A DNA stretch of 64,000 nt from contig OY757010.1 in the NCBI GenBank assembly GCA_963580285.1, forward strand, positions 219,561,234 through 219,625,233, read 5' to 3'. A model generated the notes under the pieces. That model did not search any database. It was not told the origin of the DNA and saw only the letters and a program-made list of their open reading frames with translations. This stretch comes from Lucinisca nassula. Its lineage: Eukaryota; Mollusca; Bivalvia; Lucinida; Lucinidae. This document shows positions 41,881 through 51,795 of the stretch, in pieces. Position numbers and translations under genes: made by a program. The first letter of the stretch is position 1. Every line of letters starts with the position of its first letter.

Positions 41881-43080
41881 TATTTTGTTAAATTGTTTAA
41901 TTGTAACAACCAAACCCAGGAGGCAATACAGACTAGCTTTTTAACACATTACTTTGGATGAGAATTTTTATCTCTTATCTCCGTGTGCGGTTACAAATTA
42001 CTATTTTCAAGATTCGTTTTTTATTTCCTACAAAAGCTTTATAACCAAACTTTACCAACTTTATCTCAAATTAGACCTACAATATAAATATTGGAGGAGT
42101 CACGACAGCAGAGGACTAAAATAAACATTTGTTCCCACTGTGTCAGAATACATTCTTCCATGTCCACAGGAAGAAATATTGTGTAAACAGGCATTCATAA
42201 GGTGCACAGCGAGGACTCAGATCAGCTTGTGCGCATGCGCAGGCTGCTCTGAGTCTTTGCTGTACGCACTTCACCGAGGAATTATTTTTGCTTGTCGTGG
42301 CTAATATAATTACTAGCTATGAGAAAGCAGGAGAATCAAACAGACAATAAACAAAACTATCCCATCAACATTAATTATTACAGCCCATTTTTAATTAGAA
42401 TAAGCATTACATAAATTTTATTTAATTGTTTTCACCGTAGGTGTGTTTAACAATAAATATTTCCTGAGCAGCATTTTATTCTGTCGGCACATTGAGTAAT
42501 TCGGCTTCTGATAAATCATTATTCGGATTATATTCAATTGATTGTGCAGTTAGTATCTTGAACCTGTTTATATGTACATTGAATCTGGTTTAGATTTGAG
42601 CTGAAAGATTTATTATGTAACCATATAGTTTATGATATGCACAAAATGAATTCACACATGTTGCTCTTTTTGATGTTAACTTATTTGATCCCGCATATTG
42701 ATTCACAAAAATCAGAAGAATTGCGTTTTATGCAATCATTGTTTTGAAATGAAGCTTCTTATTCATCAAGTCTTAACCTCATAATTTCTGCAGTGTAGTT
42801 TTATGTGTTTTTAACCATTGCTCTTAAGATCATCTGTGTTTTATGGTAGGGTTGAATTTTGATAATTTATCAACACCTGATCTAATATTATTCAAACCTT
42901 GTTGAAGATCAGGGAAGCATATGAATTGTAATATTTACTCGTAACAAATATGCAGCGCATATGGAATCAGATGCAACTTAATATTTCGTTAAAATAATGT
43001 AACATTACTTGTTTCATAGCAATATTGCCTGCGCACGTTACATGTTAGATATTTCATTCTAAATTAAAAAACTCCACATT
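41881..43080. other. No gene; one hairpin at 42195-42275
   Basis: The hairpin is GTGCACAGCGAGGACTCAG with CTGAGTCTTTGCTGTACGC. The rest is AT-rich and unassigned. Confidence 0.5.
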
Positions 43081-43162
43081 AAAAAAAAAACAAAAAAAAA
43101 AAAAAAACAAATCAAAACAACATAAAAAAAACACGTATGGACGTCGAATAGATGGTGGTTAC

Positions 43163-43554
43163 TAGGGCTGGCTAATCGGAGCTGGAAAGATAATCGATAA
43201 TCCGTCCTGTCATTGCGATCGATAATCGATTAGTAATCGCTAAGGTTTTTGTCATGATTTTACCTGTCTGACTTTCTGTCTGAGCATGATTCTTACCATA
43301 TGTTGCACTTTACCATATGTATATTTGAACAGACAGGCCTGAACAAACAGTGTAGACCCAGATGAGACGCCGCATAATGCGGCGTCTCATCAGGGTCTGC
43401 ACTGTTTGCCACACATCCAGCTATTTTAGGCGTGACTTTGGGTAGTAAATTGTACCTATCAAGTAACCGATTAAAAGCAAATCAGAAATGATAATCTTTT
43501 TTGTGGAATTTATCGATCGATTAATCGATTATACGATTAATCGTGTCAGCCTTA
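43163..43554. mobile_element. hAT-like MITE with 8-bp TSD
   Basis: Begins TAGGGCTGGCTAATCG and ends CGTGTCAGCCTTA. Flanks GTGGTTAC (43155-43162) and GGGGTTAC (43555-43562) are an 8-bp duplication with one mismatch, as expected for hAT. Inside are many ATCGAT/TAATCG motifs and a nested hairpin. No transposase ORF. Confidence 0.75.
43347..43412. mobile_element. Nested hairpin core in the hAT-like MITE
   Basis: AACAGTGTAGACCCAGATG and AGGGTCTGCACTGTTTGCC enclose the palindrome GCCGCATAATGCGGC. Confidence 0.8.
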
Positions 43555-43664
43555 GGGGTTACACTATTTAAAGTACGATAACATTGCGAAAACCCATCAA
43601 TGTGACAAAATTCATTCTTTTCTATCTCAAAACGGTTATTTTTTCTGAATGAAATGTTGATAGT

Positions 43665-43790
43665 TTTCTTATTTCTGTTCCAACATAAGTTGGGGGTACT
43701 CCTTAGATCTACTTAATTAAACATTGAGGCGGCTTTAACGAATACCAACAAACTATGTCTTGGGGGAGAAATAAGAAAAATTATATCTAC
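43665..43790. mobile_element. Two-hairpin MITE core, degenerate
   Basis: TTCTTATTTCTGTTCCAAC, GTTGGGGGTACTCCTTAG and a decayed partner arm to AGAAATAAGAAAAAT. Confidence 0.65.
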
Positions 43791-43797
43791 TCTAGTA

Positions 43798-44020
43798 AAA
43801 TAGAAGTCGAGGCAATGATCAGGAATCGATACAATTAACCCACAGCTCCCATCAGAAACACCAAACGGAAAGAAACACAAACATGAAACAACCTTTACGC
43901 TGGAACCGTCATAGAATCTGACCCACCGGCGTGCAATTAAAGAGGAAAGCAAAGTTGTCAACCGTGATTTTTGTAACTACCATGCATACAGTCTGTCGTA
44001 TAACATTTATGTTGTACCCA
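43798..44020 (-). pseudogene. PLE copy with internal deletion: RT C-terminus joined to the 3' terminal block
   Basis: Minus strand: RT C-terminal codons (as 13840-13956, including the GCACGCCGGTGGGTCAG region) run to GCGTAAAGG and then jump at about 43890/43891 to TTGTTTCATG inside the 3' terminal block, ending CTCGACTTCTATTTT at 43798. About 450 bp of UTR is missing compared with 13957-14524. The frame has small defects. A copy at 54822-55470 has a different deletion that ends at the same GTAAAGG motif. Confidence 0.82.
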
Positions 44021-44039
44021 CTCGTTTGGCCAGTAAACC

Positions 44040-44115
44040 CTGGGTTTCTATATATACATGTAAGGTGGGGTTTTACAGAGTTGTTCATTACACGTCCCTG
44101 TTAATATGATAAGCA
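44040..44115. mobile_element. MITE fragment
   Basis: GTAAACCCTGGGTTTC, AGGTGGGGTTTTACAG and the end ATTACACGTCCCTGTTAA. Confidence 0.5.
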
Positions 44116-44557
44116 AACATTTTTCTTCTGAAATTTGCGCAGTGCAATGACTCAACTCTAATGCTTAGTCTGATTAGAGTCTTCACTGTACGCCGTTGTA
44201 GCTGAACGTAGACCTAATGCCGTTTCAGGCGGATTAAAATGTTCGCCATCATTGAATATATCAAATAATTTGATTTGTTGATAGTCAGCGATGAGTGTGG
44301 CAAAATTAATGTTTCAGCAGGAGAAATGTTAAAGTTACGATAAGACATGTGTAAAATGCAGTAGATAAGGTTTACTGCTTCTCTTTAGCGAGAGTCACCA
44401 AGTAATATATTCGACCCACTTTGAAAAAAAAAAAGAAGAAACAAATGCCCGCGGTCTTTATCACCATCTTTATGAAATGTTTTTAAAAGGAAAATTAGTT
44501 TTGGTTTTAGATTGTCTTAATAGCAAAATTTCACTGTGTATCTTAACTGGACATATG

Positions 44558-44770
44558 TTAACCCTTATCTTGCTGAATATTCATCTAAGCCACACCCATT
44601 TCGTTATATCAACCAATCAAATTACTCGATGTAATTTATTGCTACAAATTTGTAAACTGAATGCCAAACAGTGTAGATCCTGATCAGATGGCTTCTTCAG
44701 AAGCCATCTGATCTGGATCTACACTGTTTCCAAAGATAGGGATTGTCGTGAACAGCAAAATAAGGGTTAA
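44558..44770. mobile_element. piggyBac-like hairpin MITE bounded by TTAA
   Basis: TTAACCCTTATCTTGCTG at the left and CAGCAAAATAAGGGTTAA at the right (one mismatch), with the core AACAGTGTAGATCCTGATC..GATCTGGATCTACACTGTT. TTAA target and CCC ends suit piggyBac-type mobilisation. Confidence 0.85.
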
Positions 44771-44955
44771 AGGTCGTAAGACCCTGGTGGTTCTGATTCT
44801 TTCCTTAATCATATATGTTGCTACGATGAGTACGGAAGTCACTCCATGTTTTGACTTAATTCCCTAGTGATATTATGGGAAGATTTTGGGATCTGATTGT
44901 ATCAGTTCCTGATCGTTGTTCTGTTTAATTTTCATAGGGACCTCCAAGTCTATTC

Positions 44956-45080
44956 GCCTTGTAAACCAGGGGTCGCAGGATCGATCCCGGGCTTCTCCAG
45001 ACTTTCGGATGAGTCCTTAAACCGAGGTCCCGTCTCCGTATGACCTTAGCTGTTGGTGGGACGTAAAACTCAAACACTCA
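44956..45080 (+). mobile_element. tRNA-derived SINE, 5'-truncated, 14-bp TSD
   Basis: Starts GCCTTGTAAACCAGGGG and keeps the B-box-like GGATCGATCCCGG; the tail is GGTGGGACGTAAAACTCAAA. Perfect repeat CTCCAAGTCTATTC at 44942-44955 and 45081-45094. A full-length relative is at 50039-50204. Confidence 0.92.
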
Positions 45081-45172
45081 CTCCAAGTCTATTCCCATGC
45101 AATGTGATAATAGAAATAATAATAGTTTGCCTGTTGTAACATACACTGACCAATCTTAATAATATTGAGAAA

Positions 45173-45500
45173 TGTAACTGTGTTCTAAGATGGCTGATGA
45201 GACCGATTCTAGCTCTGAACTGACTGTTGCAGATAGAACAACAGGCGTTAGAGGAAGACAGCTCTGTTGCTGATGCCTTAGCTCTGGCTTTGCAATGTGC
45301 GGGTTTCCGCTCAGCTTCACTGATTCATTTTGCCTCGTATTCACTGGCAGGCCTTTTGATCAGACCTCGCCGCTTTGCTCTGTCCTGTGCAATTTGTTCC
45401 CACGACTCTGTTGGCATGTTGAAATCCCTGTGGGAGGCTTTGTGGGTGTCTTTGTAACGCTTTTTCTGACCGCCTTTGGAGCGTTTGCCCATTTTACACC
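45173..45500 (-). pseudogene. LINE ORF2 C-terminal fragment with zinc finger
   Basis: Minus-strand codons GKRSKGGQKKRYKD, then PTESWEQIAQDRAKRRGLI, one TGA, and a C-terminal C-x2-C finger followed by FRARIGLISHLRT. The first blocks match the end of the decayed LINE at 63830-63990, so it is the 3' tip of the same LINE type (CR1-like RT C-terminus). Heavily 5'-truncated; the stop codon shows it is dead. Confidence 0.82.
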
Positions 45501-45570
45501 AAAAAAGGCACATGGTTACAATAAACAATCCGCAGTAGCACCCTAAATGGCAAATTTCAGAGTTGAGCAA

Positions 45571-46030
45571 CTATATTTGAATTGAAACAATCATGAATGA
45601 TGAATCAGTATTGAGGATTCAACAACTGTCTGACATTCGAGCATCGATTGTACTGACAGATCCTTCCGATTTTACCTTGGCTTCAAAAATAGTCTTGCAT
45701 GGTCAGCCTGCATCGTCTTCCATTTATTAGATAAGGTCACTTTATGTGTGCCGTTTATATATTGTATGGTTTTATGAAACGCCGCATGAAAACCTTTAAT
45801 ATTATGGATGCATGTAAAGAACTAGGACACCAAATCTGTTCGCAAAAGAATAAATACGGTACTTAGCTCAGCAAACTACAATAAGAGTAGGAAATCTAAT
45901 AACAAATTCTTTTAATTCCTTCACTGTGGCTTCCGACCTTAATTGAAATGTTATGTCGATGCAGCATTATACCTTTCCTCATTTTAAAATCAGTCCAAAT
46001 CGATAAAACAACGCTGAAGGTTTAAAAATC
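45571..46030. other. No recognisable feature
   Basis: Nothing assigned. Confidence 0.4.
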
Positions 46031-46034
46031 AAAA

Positions 46035-46110
46035 CCGAAAGTCGAAAAAAAGTGAATGCAATGCTTTGGAATCCATATAATTACCTAACACCGTCCACCC
46101 GAAGCACCAA
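46035..46110 (-). mobile_element. Diverged PLE 3' terminus
   Basis: GTGAATGCAATGCTTTGGAATCC-like spacing and ACCAAAGCGG resemble the reversed terminal block; weak. Confidence 0.4.
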
Positions 46111-46129
46111 AGCGGTAGACTAAGGGGAA

Positions 46130-46290
46130 AACTGTATTCAAAATTGTCATTTGGGAAGGTAAATCGGATGTTTTACGGTCGAAAAAAAATTTCGTTTTAT
46201 GGCGACGCGTTAGCGGAGCCGTAAAACGTAATTTGCGACCGTAAAACCGATGATTTACCTCCCCAAATCACAATTTTGCAATACAGTTAT
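46130..46290. mobile_element. Foldback element
   Basis: GGTAAATCGGATGTTTTACG pairs with CGTAAAACCGATGATTTACC around a centre near 46205; outer AAATTGTCATTTGGG pairs with CAAATCACAATTTTG. Confidence 0.75.
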
Positions 46291-46539
46291 CCCAATTCTA
46301 ATGGACTTATACTGTTTTTTTTGTTTACTATTTTGCACAAAACGGCTAGCGCTGTGAGCTGCGTAAAACCAAATGCTAGCCAATGAAAACCGACGTTACG
46401 CAATGACGTCGGGTTTCCGACAGTATATCGCAGAATATATTGTCGCAAATTTTCGACGTTATCCAAACAGATGCAAATGTATTAGAATCAACAACATACC
46501 AAAAACAAACAATGACAACAAACAATAACAGAAGCACCG

Positions 46540-46700
46540 CCTTGGAGAGGTCAGTAGAAACATTAACATGGGTGGGGCTTAAATCGATTTTACGTGGCCA
46601 CAATCCTCGCCGTAAGTTCTGCCGTGGTTTAGACACATATTTTATTTAATACTAACTGATCAGTGCAACATCCATAAGATGAAAGAACGATGAGGACTCG
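46540..46700 (-). mobile_element. PLE 3' UTR fragment
   Basis: CTTAAATCGATTTTACGTGG and ATCAGTGCAACATCC match the UTR of 40290-40420. Confidence 0.75.
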
Positions 46701-47087
46701 CCAGTATGATATAATAAAAAAAAAGCTTGATCATAATAAAAAAAAAAAACAAACAAAAAAAACATTGCTTCACTTAATTTGTTCGTTTCCCGATGCTTTT
46801 CATATGCAATTATAGTCTTTCAAAACGCAGTGAGACGTGACTGCACTTTTATTTTTTGACTAGTCCGTGTTTTAGGTAAGTCGCCTTCAGTTGGGATTTT
46901 ACATTGGGAGATATAGTTTTACTGAAATTTGTACTGCATCATACTAACCACTTGGCCACGACTTCTACATAATGACATTATCAAACAAACTTATTTATAA
47001 TTTTACAATTCTGTGAAAAAAAAAACCTGCTTTCCCTAAAACATGGAATAGTCTTGCCACGCTTGAACGTTGAACTCTCAAAGGTCG
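46701..47087. other. A-rich and unassigned
   Basis: Includes an A-rich tract at 46715-46763; no gene. Confidence 0.45.
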
Positions 47088-47215
47088 TTGATAAACTATA
47101 CCTTGCACCTCCCATCATAGACACCAAACACAAACATAAAGTACTTCACCAAAAGTAAACGTCACAAGCGCGAAGCCAAAAGTACAGTTACTTCCCCAGA
47201 AATTGCAAAAACGTA
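47088..47215 (-). mobile_element. PLE 3' terminal block, diverged
   Basis: CACCTCCCATCATAGACACC, CAAAAGTACAGTTAC and CCAGAAATTGC follow the order of the reversed block. Confidence 0.6.
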
Positions 47216-47294
47216 TAACATAATTATATATAGTAAATAAACCGTAGATTATGTAGAAACAGGAACTTTGTTTTTTGTTTGGTTTTGTGTGGTA

Positions 47295-47562
47295 TCGCTG
47301 CTAACCGTTCCAAGGCGGTTCTTCTGTCGCGGTTTATTTTTGTTATGGTTTGTCTTTGGGTGTTTGTGTCGCTTATATTATTTTATTTTGGATAGCCTAT
47401 TGACCATTTTGTGGGAAAGTAACTGTCCTTTTGGCTTTCCGCTGTTGATGTTTCCATTGGGGTATGTTGTTTCATGTTTGTGTTTCTTTCCCTTTGGTGT
47501 CTCTGATGGGAGCTGTGGGTTAATTGTATCGATTCCTGATCATTGCCTCCACTTCTATTTTG
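47295..47562 (+). mobile_element. PLE 3' terminal segment
   Basis: CTAACCGTTCCAAGGCGG to GCCTCCACTTCTATTTT. The hydrophobic 125-codon frame across it recurs in most copies and reflects base composition of the block, not a gene. Confidence 0.87.
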
Positions 47563-47644
47563 ACTTTCTAAACAATTTAAGCCTAGCGTTGTTCATTCTT
47601 TTGGTCTTTTACTACACCTCGGTGTTTCCTGTTAATCATGTTTG

Positions 47645-47790
47645 ATATCATTACAAAATCGCGCCTATTCAAATATATTGAAAAATTTACCACCAAAAAC
47701 TGAAAAATCTTCAGATAAAAAAATCTGATATTTTTCGATATAAAAGTGGGGTTTAAGGGGATAAAAATTATATAATTAAAAATCAAAAAT
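47645..47790. mobile_element. MITE, left terminus plus first stem
   Basis: CATTACAAAATCGCGCCTAT terminus and AAGTGGGGTTTAAGGGG stem arm; second hairpin missing. Confidence 0.65.
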
Positions 47791-47809
47791 GAGTTCCTTT
47801 AAGAGCAAT

Positions 47810-48110
47810 GAAAACATTCATAAGAAAGAAGATGGGTCATACTACGTAGTTTCGGCTAATAAAGCCTCATCAGTGACCCTGAAATGATCCAGCAAAGAAA
47901 GCCAGAGGAAACATACTGCAATTTTGCGAATTTCGAATAGGCAGTCGATTCAAAGACTGATATAAATCAAAACGGGGTCCAAATAATTGAAAACCTGTCT
48001 AGAATATGAGTCTAAACCAATAATTTATTTCTAATTTCTTAGAATATTCACGCTGATCTCAAAGGACCAAAAGTAAAATATAAACTGCACTATGGTTGAT
48101 GTGATTTTGC
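47810..48110 (-). mobile_element. Diverged hammerhead-bearing repeat
   Basis: Minus strand shares CATAGTGCAGTTTATATTTT and TTTGGTCCTTTGAGATCA with 38670-38715, then ~190 bp of different sequence, then the hammerhead. It is therefore a separate lineage of the family. Confidence 0.72.
47834..47880 (-). ncRNA. Type I hammerhead ribozyme, complete core, covarying stem II
   Basis: Minus strand: GGGTCA, CTGATGA, stem II GGCT/AGCC with a TTATT loop, GAAA, stem III CTACGTAG, TA, then TGACCC. Stem I is six Watson-Crick pairs. Predicted cleavage follows the A complementary to 47840. Against 5191-5236, the innermost loop-side pair of stem II changes C-G to U-A, stem I G-U becomes A-U, and stem III stays self-complementary. 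Confidence 0.92.
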
Positions 48111-48170
48111 ACTAAGCCTGTTTTCGTGATTTTGTTTTTTTCCTTTGTGGCATTGCAATCGTCTGATCTG

Positions 48171-48174
<4 letters not shown>

Positions 48175-48250
<76 letters not shown>
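48175..48250 (+). repeat. (GA)n microsatellite
   Basis: About 38 uninterrupted AG units. Confidence 0.97.
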
Positions 48251-48254
<4 letters not shown>

Positions 48255-48284
48255 CTGCTTTGCTTTCCCCTGTGTATTTTAATT

Positions 48285-48350
48285 AAACATAATGCTTTGT
48301 TTGCTCTTCATTCTACTGCCATCGGTAGTCTGTGTTCTGTTAGTGTGGCA
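48285..48350 (+). repeat. Isolated ~1.5 units of the 45-bp satellite
   Basis: TTTGTTTGCTCTTCATTCTA then TGCCATCGGTAGTCTGTGTT and CTGTTAGTGTGGCACTGG match the left edge of the large array at 56740-56800. Confidence 0.75.
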
Positions 48351-48787
48351 CTGGTTGGGAATCTTCAATCGTCTTTTATAAGACACCTTCGTGTGATCAT
48401 AAACACTTGTATGGTCTTTTTAAGCTAAGACGGTATGCCAGGTCAAACAATGAATGCAACAGTCTCTTTTTCTCTTTTCCAATGTACTTTCGTGATCATT
48501 CGTAGTAAAAAGAACAATAATGTATTAACTATCGGAATGTGGCCCGACTTCAAAGAAAACATTACTGTTGTAATCGAGTGCTTTAGTTGTAGAATCAAGG
48601 TTATATTGTCTATGACTAAATTAAATCGGCCAAAACACGTCGTGGGCAAAGTTAAACAAAATAAATATATGCACATGTACTTCAGATTTCTTACGTTTTA
48701 CATTAGTGAGCCAATCAATGAAATATGCTACTGTACAGGTGGGAAAACGCCTCCGAAAAGAACTCAATATTCACTCACCACTGTTCA
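48351..48787. other. No recognisable feature
   Basis: A 118-codon frame (48435-48791) lacks recognisable domains and is antisense-overlapped by another; not called. Confidence 0.4.
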
Positions 48788-49005
48788 TTAACCCTTTTTG
48801 TACCAAATGGAATCGTCCTCCTTATATATTTAGCAGGAGTCCATTTCAAAATTTAGGGGTGACATGTTGTGTTTCCTTCAAAATCTATTTGGAAAATAGC
48901 TGAACATTTGCAAACAGTGTAGGCCCTGATCAGACGCCGCGTGATGCTGGGCAGTGACCCTCGGCACGGATTTTCCATCCATCCCTCACACTCATATAAA
49001 GTTTT
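48788..49005. mobile_element. Chimera of half a piggyBac-like hairpin and half a foldback F hairpin
   Basis: The left half is TTAACCCTTTTTGTACC to GATCAGACGCCGC (as 14930-15060). At about 48938 it switches to GTGATGCTGGGCAGTGACCC and CACACTCATAT (right half of the foldback at 18495-18570). Confidence 0.8.
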
Positions 49006-49454
49006 TATATTCTACAGCGAAAAGTGCATGTCACTGTTCATTTATCACAGTGTACGTAGTTTATGTTTTGTTTACTTTGAGATCTCTTTGAGGCCATTTT
49101 ATGATTGATAACTGCGCTTGTGTCCAACAGTGAAAAACTTCGATGGCTGAACACCGATGGCTCGTTTACCACGTTTGTTTTGAACTCGTTCTTGTGTGTC
49201 CCTACGAAAATTTGTCTATAACTGAAGATATTAATACATTTTGGGATACTTTGCTTATTTTGTTTTAAAAGTGTACATGTATTTTTGTGTGTAGGCCTAT
49301 TCATTAGAATCGTCACGACATGCCTTTATTTTAATGCAAATTAGAAAACTTATCATATCTATCTTCATATACTGAGTCGGTCATACTTGGCCATTACCTC
49401 ATTATCCATATTTTATCCCCGAGATTGCTTTATAATTTACCTTCAGAGACTCGA
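49006..49454. other. No recognisable feature
   Basis: Short frames only. Confidence 0.4.
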
Positions 49455-49755
49455 ACTTCCCATGTCTAGAACAACGTCACCTATATAATTTTGACCCCAG
49501 TAAACCCCATTTTATTTCGTAAAACTGGGGATTACAGGGGTATATATAATTTTTCTCGTTTCTGTTCAAAAACAGGTTGTGGGTTCTGGTTTGAACAGAA
49601 CCGGTTCTAACGAAAACCCACAATCTTTGGTGAGGCGGTTCTAACGAGTACCCACACGCTTTGTTTTGAAATATATATCAGGATATTTATCTGAAAATTT
49701 CATATTTGGTGGAAAATGTTTACCAATATATTTGAATAGGCGTGTTTTCGAAATG
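49455..49755. mobile_element. Two-hairpin MITE with rearranged centre
   Basis: ACAACGTCACCTATATAA at the left, ATAGGCGTGTTTTCGAAATG at the right. The second hairpin has GAACAGAACCGGTTC and an extra half-arm GGCGGTTCTAACGAGTACCC, so the centre is partly duplicated. Confidence 0.78.
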
Positions 49756-50038
49756 AAAATTTCTTTGCTCCCAAAGGATGTGTGCCATAATACATATGAA
49801 AAAAAAAACAAAAAAAAAACAACAAAACAACAACAACAACAAAAAACAACTCCCATTTGCTGTCTCTAACATTTTCTTTCTTTTGAAACGTAGCTTTTAT
49901 CACAGTTGGTTTTGTTGTTATGATCGGTTTGTTCCCACCAACAAACGTCTTTCTCTATAATCTGAAGCCAAAGGAACGAAGCATAGTTGGTAACCTGAAA
50001 GAGTTTGTACACTGCAACGACCTTAAACATGTAATGTA

Positions 50039-50204
50039 GAGTGAGTGAGTTTTAGTTTTACGTCCCACCAACAGCTAAGGTCATACGGAGACGGGACCTC
50101 GGTTTAAAGACTCATCCGAAAGTCTGGAGAAGCCCGGGATCGATCCTGCGATCCCTGGTTTACAAGGCGAGTAGCGTTACCACTGCACCACGGAGGCTTC
50201 TTAT
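50039..50204 (-). mobile_element. Full-length tRNA-derived SINE, 166 bp, 12-bp TSD
   Basis: On the minus strand: GAAGCCTCCGTGGTGCAGTG (A box), AACGCTACTCGCC, then the B-box-like GGATCGATCCCGG, and a 3' part GACCTTAGCTGTTGGTGGGA ending CGTAAAACTAAAACTCACTC. Perfect 12-bp duplication ACATGTAATGTA at 50027-50038 and 50205-50216. Confidence 0.95.
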
Positions 50205-50216
50205 ACATGTAATGTA

Positions 50217-50574
50217 ACCTTCCGACTGATTCAATCTGAAATATTTAAACTCTTCATCTGTAATGGAAATTTTGAATCTTTGGATTATTTGGTCCTTCTT
50301 TCGAAGGACTGGAAAGAAGGAAGGACCGGAAATTAAAAGCTAAAACCGAAAACCAACAAAAACAAACAGAAAATATAACATAACCAAATAAAAAGAGCAA
50401 ATATAATCAGCGTAATATAATCGTAAAGCACAATTTAAATTGCCAGCTGATTCTCATTCGCATAGTTGTTTCCCTTTGACCGCATCCCAGAGCCGAAGTC
50501 TGAGTAAAGTTTTAATATTAAATTAGAGCAAACAAGCACAGTTCGGCTTGAAGACAATACTGCCCGTGTTTCGA
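50217..50574. other. No recognisable feature
   Basis: Nothing assigned. Confidence 0.4.
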
Positions 50575-50625
50575 AGCGTAGTCCTTAATTCCCAAGGATT
50601 ACCTTTTATAGAACATTTATATGTT
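50575..50625 (+). mobile_element. Fragment of the hammerhead-bearing repeat
   Basis: CCCAAGGATTACCTTTTATA and GAACATTTATA match 5286-5320. The ribozyme is absent. A poly-A tract at 50704-50720 is unrelated. Confidence 0.6.
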
Positions 50626-50908
50626 GTTGTTTTTTTGGTGGTTCGAACGTTGGAACTATATTGGAAGCAACCAATCTACTTAAAAAGGACTTAAAACTGA
50701 ACGAAAAAAAAAAAAAAAAAGATCACGATTACATGTTCGAACACTGACACAAACCGAAGACTCAGATTGGCTCTCACGTAGTTTAATCGGAGTACAATGT
50801 ACAGATGGCTGTTGTCACACAAAGCTTTTTTCATGAGCACGTTTTCCGTTGTGTCTTCGCTTAGAGAAAATTCAAAGTAACTCATTCTTAACAGTAAAAT
50901 GGACATCG

Positions 50909-50976
50909 GCAAACAGTGCAGACCTAGATCAGATGCCGCATATTGCGGCGTCTGCTCAGGGTCTACACTGTTTGCT
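50909..50976. mobile_element. Hairpin core, CAAACAGTGTAGA family
   Basis: GCAAACAGTGCAGACCTAG and GGGTCTACACTGTTTGC around GCCGCATATTGCGGC. Confidence 0.82.
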
Positions 50977-51013
50977 TACATGATTTGCTGTCCGAAAGTA
51001 GTACTATAATGTT

Positions 51014-51146
51014 ATTAATCAAATAATTTCGTATAAGCCCAGGTACAGGTCCGAGGTCTGCTGTATTGGCTCGAGGCCGAAGGCCGAGGCCAATACAGCT
51101 GACCGAGGACCTGTAACTGGGCCAATACGAAATTACTTGATTAATG
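51014..51146. repeat. Long palindrome
   Basis: TATTAATCAAATAATTTCGT faces ACGAAATTACTTGATTAATG; inner GTATTGGCTCGAGGCC faces GGCCGAGGCCAATAC. Two spaced paired arms form one ~130-bp stem. Confidence 0.85.
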
Positions 51147-51349
51147 ACAATTTTATTAATTGACGCAATTAAAAACATGATTTATGATTTTTGAATATTG
51201 GTTGACCTTGTGTAATATAGGATAATCAATTAATAATAAAACAGAAAATAGACCTAGCACCCCCTAAAATGACAATCTTGCCCAACATATAACAATGCCA
51301 GAGTCCACTATTAAAAACCATATAGGATAATACATTAATAACAGCGGCC

Positions 51350-51612
51350 CCGCCCATCGGGGCTTGGAGAAATAGACTGGGCTGCATTGTGCTTTCACGC
51401 AGAGGTGAAAATGAGCGCACAACAGTACTGGTAAACCGCTTATAAGGTCTAAGCCTGCCCAGGCAAAGACCTCCATGCATATAACCCCTATTGGTTTCAT
51501 TGGGCGAAGGGACTTGTTATGTCATTTAATCTCAATGCCGGGTAAAAGTCCAACTAAATTGGAAATGACCTAAATGATGTCGACGGAGACGTTAAACCTC
51601 AGTTTAAACAAA
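51350..51612 (+). mobile_element. SINE-like repeat, family S1
   Basis: CCCGCCCATCGGGGCTTGGA to GGAGACGTTAAACCTCAG with a short AAACAAAC tail. Confidence 0.75.
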
Positions 51613-51639
51613 CACTAAAGTGAGCCGTCTTCAGACATG

Positions 51640-51795
51640 TAGCTCAGCGAAGACTCCAATCAGCATGTTAACTCACTCAGAGTACATCCTTATCAGTCTG
51701 TATGGAGAAACATTTGATCAAGAAGCCTTCCTACAGCACACACTCTGATCAGAATGCGCGCATGCGTCTTCTGATCAAAGTATTTGCTGGGTGCT
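51640..51795. mobile_element. Degenerate CTGCGC-type hairpin MITE
   Basis: GTAGCTCAGCGAAGACTCC against CAAAGTATTTGCTGGGTGC and the palindrome GAATGCGCGCATGCG. Confidence 0.45.

Noticed and set aside
45195..45215. CTGATGAGACCGATTC as a hammerhead
   Set aside because: Stem II cannot form and the GAAA box is missing; it is antisense LINE sequence.
47268..47645. 125-codon hydrophobic ORF (and the similar frames at 9406, 22688, 26421, 37584, 39943, 54659)
   Set aside because: All lie in the PLE 3' terminal block, often disagree in length and end in unrelated flank; the block is defined by its 3' edge and not by a conserved stop.
50100..50204. Functional tRNA gene
   Set aside because: A and B boxes are present but the sequence continues into a SINE body with TSDs and cannot fold as a full tRNA.
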